DNA from: Paraburkholderia sp.
GTDB lineage: Bacteria > Pseudomonadota > Gammaproteobacteria > Burkholderiales > Burkholderiaceae
DNA: 64,000 bases
NCBI GenBank assembly: GCA_004322045.1
Contig: SCRN01000012.1
Location: forward strand, 32,208 to 96,207
Direction of reading: 5' to 3'
Below the pieces are notes generated by a model, which saw only the letters and a list, made by a program, of their open reading frames with translations, made no database searches and was not told the DNA's origin. Below, one piece after another: positions 62,445-64,000 of the stretch (position 1 is the first letter of the stretch; each line of letters begins with the position of its first letter). The translations under genes and the position numbers were made by a program.

Positions 62445-63181
62445 GCACCGTGCTGGCCGTCGTCTGCTTCGACCTGAAACGGTTTTGGGCCTCGCCGCTG
62501 CGCATCGTGTTCGGACTCACGCAGCCGCTGCTTTACCTATTCGTGCTTGGTGCGGCGCTCAGGAGCGGCACCTACGCCGAGGTCACCGGTTATCAGGCGT
62601 ATATCTTCCCGGGCATCGTCGGGCTTTCACTGATGTTTACCGCGACCTCGGCTGCAATCGGCATCGTGCATGATCGGCAAACGGGGCTACTCAATGCGTT
62701 GCTGGTGTCCCCCGCCGGCCGTATCGAGATCGCGGCCGGCAAGATATGCGCGGGCGCGGTGGTGGCATGGGTGCAAAGCCTATTGCTGTTGCCCTTCTCG
62801 CCGATGATCGGCATTGGCCTGACGGCGCCGCGCCTCGTGCTTTTGCTTGCCGCGATGGCGTTCGCTGCGCTCGCCTTCTCCGCGTTGGGACTTGCGCTCG
62901 CACTGCCGTTCCGGTCCGTGATCGTGTTTCCGGTCGTGTCGAATGCGCTGCTGCTGCCAATGTTCTTTCTATCGGGCCCGCTCTATCCGCTCGATCTCGC
63001 GCCGGTGTGGATCCGATACGCTGCCGCCTATGATCCGGCCGCGTACGGCATCGACTTGATGCGCGGCGTGCTGACGACGCAGTTCGTGGTCGGGCCGGCG
63101 CGCTCGGTCGCGATACTCGCGGCGTGCCTCGTCGGGGCGAGCGGGCTTGTCGTGCGCGGGATCAGCCGGCGTAATGGTTGA
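62441..63181 (+). CDS. ABC-2 type permease (DrrB/NodJ-like)
   Basis: The 246-residue inner-membrane protein has six hydrophobic segments and the ABC-2 layout seen in DrrB/NodJ exporters, for example the FPGIVGLSLMFTATSAAIGIV block and PLYPLDLAPVWIRYAAAYDP near the end. The ATG at 62441 overlaps the ATPase stop (ATGA). It would export a metabolite, lipid or lipid-linked group. The link to nitrous oxide reduction rests only on its position downstream of nosX. Confidence 0.88.
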   Translation: MSTVLAVVCFDLKRFWASPLRIVFGLTQPLLYLFVLGAALRSGTYAEVTGYQAYIFPGIVGLSLMFTATSAAIGIVHDRQTGLLNALLVSPAGRIEIAAGKICAGAVVAWVQSLLLLPFSPMIGIGLTAPRLVLLLAAMAFAALAFSALGLALALPFRSVIVFPVVSNALLLPMFFLSGPLYPLDLAPVWIRYAAAYDPAAYGIDLMRGVLTTQFVVGPARSVAILAACLVGASGLVVRGISRRNG

Positions 63182-63270
63182 GTGCCGGCGCGGCGCCCGG
63201 GTCGTTCAATCAGCGTACGGCGCGTAGTCGTAGTGTGGGAGTAGCGCGCTTGCAACTATTGTCGAGCACA

Positions 63271-63630
63271 TTAAAGCAAGATCAGGCTCGGCAAATCCAG
63301 GATGTGAATTTCGCTCGCGTATGCATCGATGATCCCCCGCTTATGCATGCCCTGCAGCACGCGGTTGACCGTTTCCGGTTCGAGTCCTAGATGGCTGCCG
63401 ATCTCGCTGCCCGTCACCTTCAGCACAAATTCGGAAACGCAATATCCGCGCGCTTGCCACCGATCTGAAAGATCGAGAAGCAATGCCGCCACACGCTGCT
63501 CAGCGCTCATCGGGCTGAGCATCATGAAAGCGCCGCTGCCGCGCCGGATGGCGACGCTCAGCGTGCGCCGCCAATACCGGGCAGCACTCTTGACGCCCTG
63601 TCGCAACCTGGGTCTGTGACACGCCACCAT
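63271..63630 (-). CDS. Crp/Fnr-type regulator reduced to its C-terminal half
   Basis: The 119-residue frame encodes part of the dimerisation helix and the whole helix-turn-helix of an Fnr/Dnr regulator: MSAEQRVAALLLDLSDRW, then ARGYCVSEFVLKV, GSEIGSHLGLEPETVNRVLQ and a final HILDLPSL. The recognition helix is ETVNR where Fnr has ETVSR. The N-terminal sensor barrel with iron-sulfur or heme ligands, normally about 150 residues, is absent; the 250 bases upstream show no matching frame. AGGGG precedes the ATG at 63630, so a short DNA-binding protein may still be made. It is either a truncated pseudogene or a minimal regulator. Confidence 0.65.
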   Translation of the reverse strand: MVACHRPRLRQGVKSAARYWRRTLSVAIRRGSGAFMMLSPMSAEQRVAALLLDLSDRWQARGYCVSEFVLKVTGSEIGSHLGLEPETVNRVLQGMHKRGIIDAYASEIHILDLPSLILL

Positions 63631-63689
63631 GATCGGCCCCTAGATTTACCGAAGTCGCGTTCCGCTTCGAGCGCCAGTCGCTCTACGGA

Positions 63690-63709
63690 ATCTCATCCTT
63701 CGATGAGAT
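63690..63709. other. 8-bp stem hairpin of unknown role
   Basis: ATCTCATC and GATGAGAT form a perfect stem with a four-base loop in the 251-bp gap between the ETF-QO gene end and the Fnr remnant. There is no T-run, so I do not call it a terminator. Confidence 0.4.
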
Positions 63710-63881
63710 GCAATCATGGATGCGAGCCGCGCGATGCGCTATCGGCCCCAGATTATCTTGCTGTAGGAATTTGGAAGGCGGCATCGGACGATTCCGACGA
63801 GATACGTCGGCGTTGTCGTCGTCGGCATTGGCGAAGCAATCACTGGATGGATTCCACAACCAGGCAGAAGCCCCTCGTCGC

Positions 63882-64000
63882 TCACATGTTCGCGTAGTTC
63901 GGCCCGCCACCGCCTTCGGGCGTAACCCAGACGATGTTCTGCGTCGGGTCCTTGATATCGCATGTCTTGCAATGCACGCAGTTCTGCGCATTGATGACGA
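63882..64000 (-). CDS. Electron-transfer flavoprotein-ubiquinone oxidoreductase, C-terminal end
   Basis: Only the last 38-39 residues are inside the window. They read [19 protein letters not shown] and then a [11 protein letters not shown] ending, the highly conserved C-terminus of ETF-QO. The three cysteines of NCVHCKTC are [4Fe-4S] cluster ligands. The protein is a membrane-associated flavo-iron-sulfur enzyme passing electrons from ETF to ubiquinone. The rest lies to the right of the window. It is the normal chromosomal neighbour of this accessory region on the right. Confidence 0.9.
   Translation of the reverse strand, partial: VINAQNCVHCKTCDIKDPTQNIVWVTPEGGGGPNYANM

Noticed and set aside
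63683..63991. 102-codon minus frame between ETF-QO and the Fnr remnant
   Set aside because: It is out of frame with the conserved ETF-QO C-terminus and has no family features.
1..64000. CRISPR arrays, tRNA/rRNA genes, insertion sequences, prophage or integrase genes
   Set aside because: No spaced repeats, transposase motifs, terminal inverted repeats or tRNA-like cloverleaf sequence were seen on reading both strands.

Overview
The window is high-GC DNA (roughly 60-65% by eye) with dense coding, many ATGA/GTGA start-stop overlaps and protein families typical of Burkholderiales. A Burkholderia/Paraburkholderia/Trinickia-type betaproteobacterium fits best (inference from ilvD, the rpfF/rpfR pair, hemerythrin-fused P-type ATPase, SHP/DHC cytochromes and a clade I Tat-type nosZ). 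I saw no rRNA, tRNA, CRISPR array, phage or insertion sequence. Both ends cut through genes: a B3/B4-domain protein on the left and electron-transfer flavoprotein-ubiquinone oxidoreductase on the right.

Layout. 0.6-7.9 kb: N-acyl-D-amino-acid catabolism (D-aminoacylase, divergent LysR regulator, DadA-like dehydrogenase, amidase, MFS transporter), with two matching LysR-type boxes. 8.0-14.6 kb: ilvD, a 47-residue membrane protein, two c-di-GMP proteins and a LysE-type exporter. 14.6-22.6 kb: a P1B-type ATPase fused to hemerythrin, a tandem UspA protein, glgX, an amino-acid binding protein and a cation diffusion facilitator, with FNR-type boxes (TTGAC-N4-GTCAA). 22.7-30.7 kb: one apparent eight-gene operon for SHP, diheme cytochrome c, cytochrome b, a QseBC-type two-component system and a three-part ABC exporter, preceded by a QseB/PmrA-like box. 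30.8-34.5 kb: an AI-2E family protein and a P2-type ATPase. 34.6-40.7 kb: rpfF and rpfR (cis-2-dodecenoic acid synthesis and sensing) with a perfect FNR box, then a polyamine-binding-protein/diguanylate-cyclase operon resembling NspS-MbaA. 41-49.3 kb: a cupredoxin, then a polyol ABC-transport and catabolism operon with SorC regulator and a clear sigma-70 promoter. 49.3-50.6 kb: aromatic aminotransferase. 50.8-63.2 kb: nitrous oxide reduction, with nosZ-nosD-nosF-nosY-nosL, two small unknown genes, a cytochrome c lipoprotein and nosR on one strand, and a divergent apbE/nosX plus ABC-2 exporter. It is followed by a Crp/Fnr regulator reduced to its DNA-binding half.

How it fits together. Much of 14.6-63 kb looks like a low-oxygen accessory region. 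FNR/ANR-type dyads sit in front of the ATPase/usp pair, the cation exporter, the P2-ATPase/rpfF pair and the nosZ/apbE pair, so denitrification, metal/ion transport, universal stress response and fatty-acid quorum sensing may share oxygen control. ApbE would flavinylate NosR; NosDFYL would mature the copper sites of NosZ; the small cytochrome c may carry electrons. The most unusual items are a 14-bp inverted repeat around the nosD start region, an unrecognised two-gene insertion between nosL and the cytochrome gene (one product resembling DUF6516/TumE toxins), the NspS/MbaA-like operon, the SHP-exporter supra-operon and the truncated Fnr gene.
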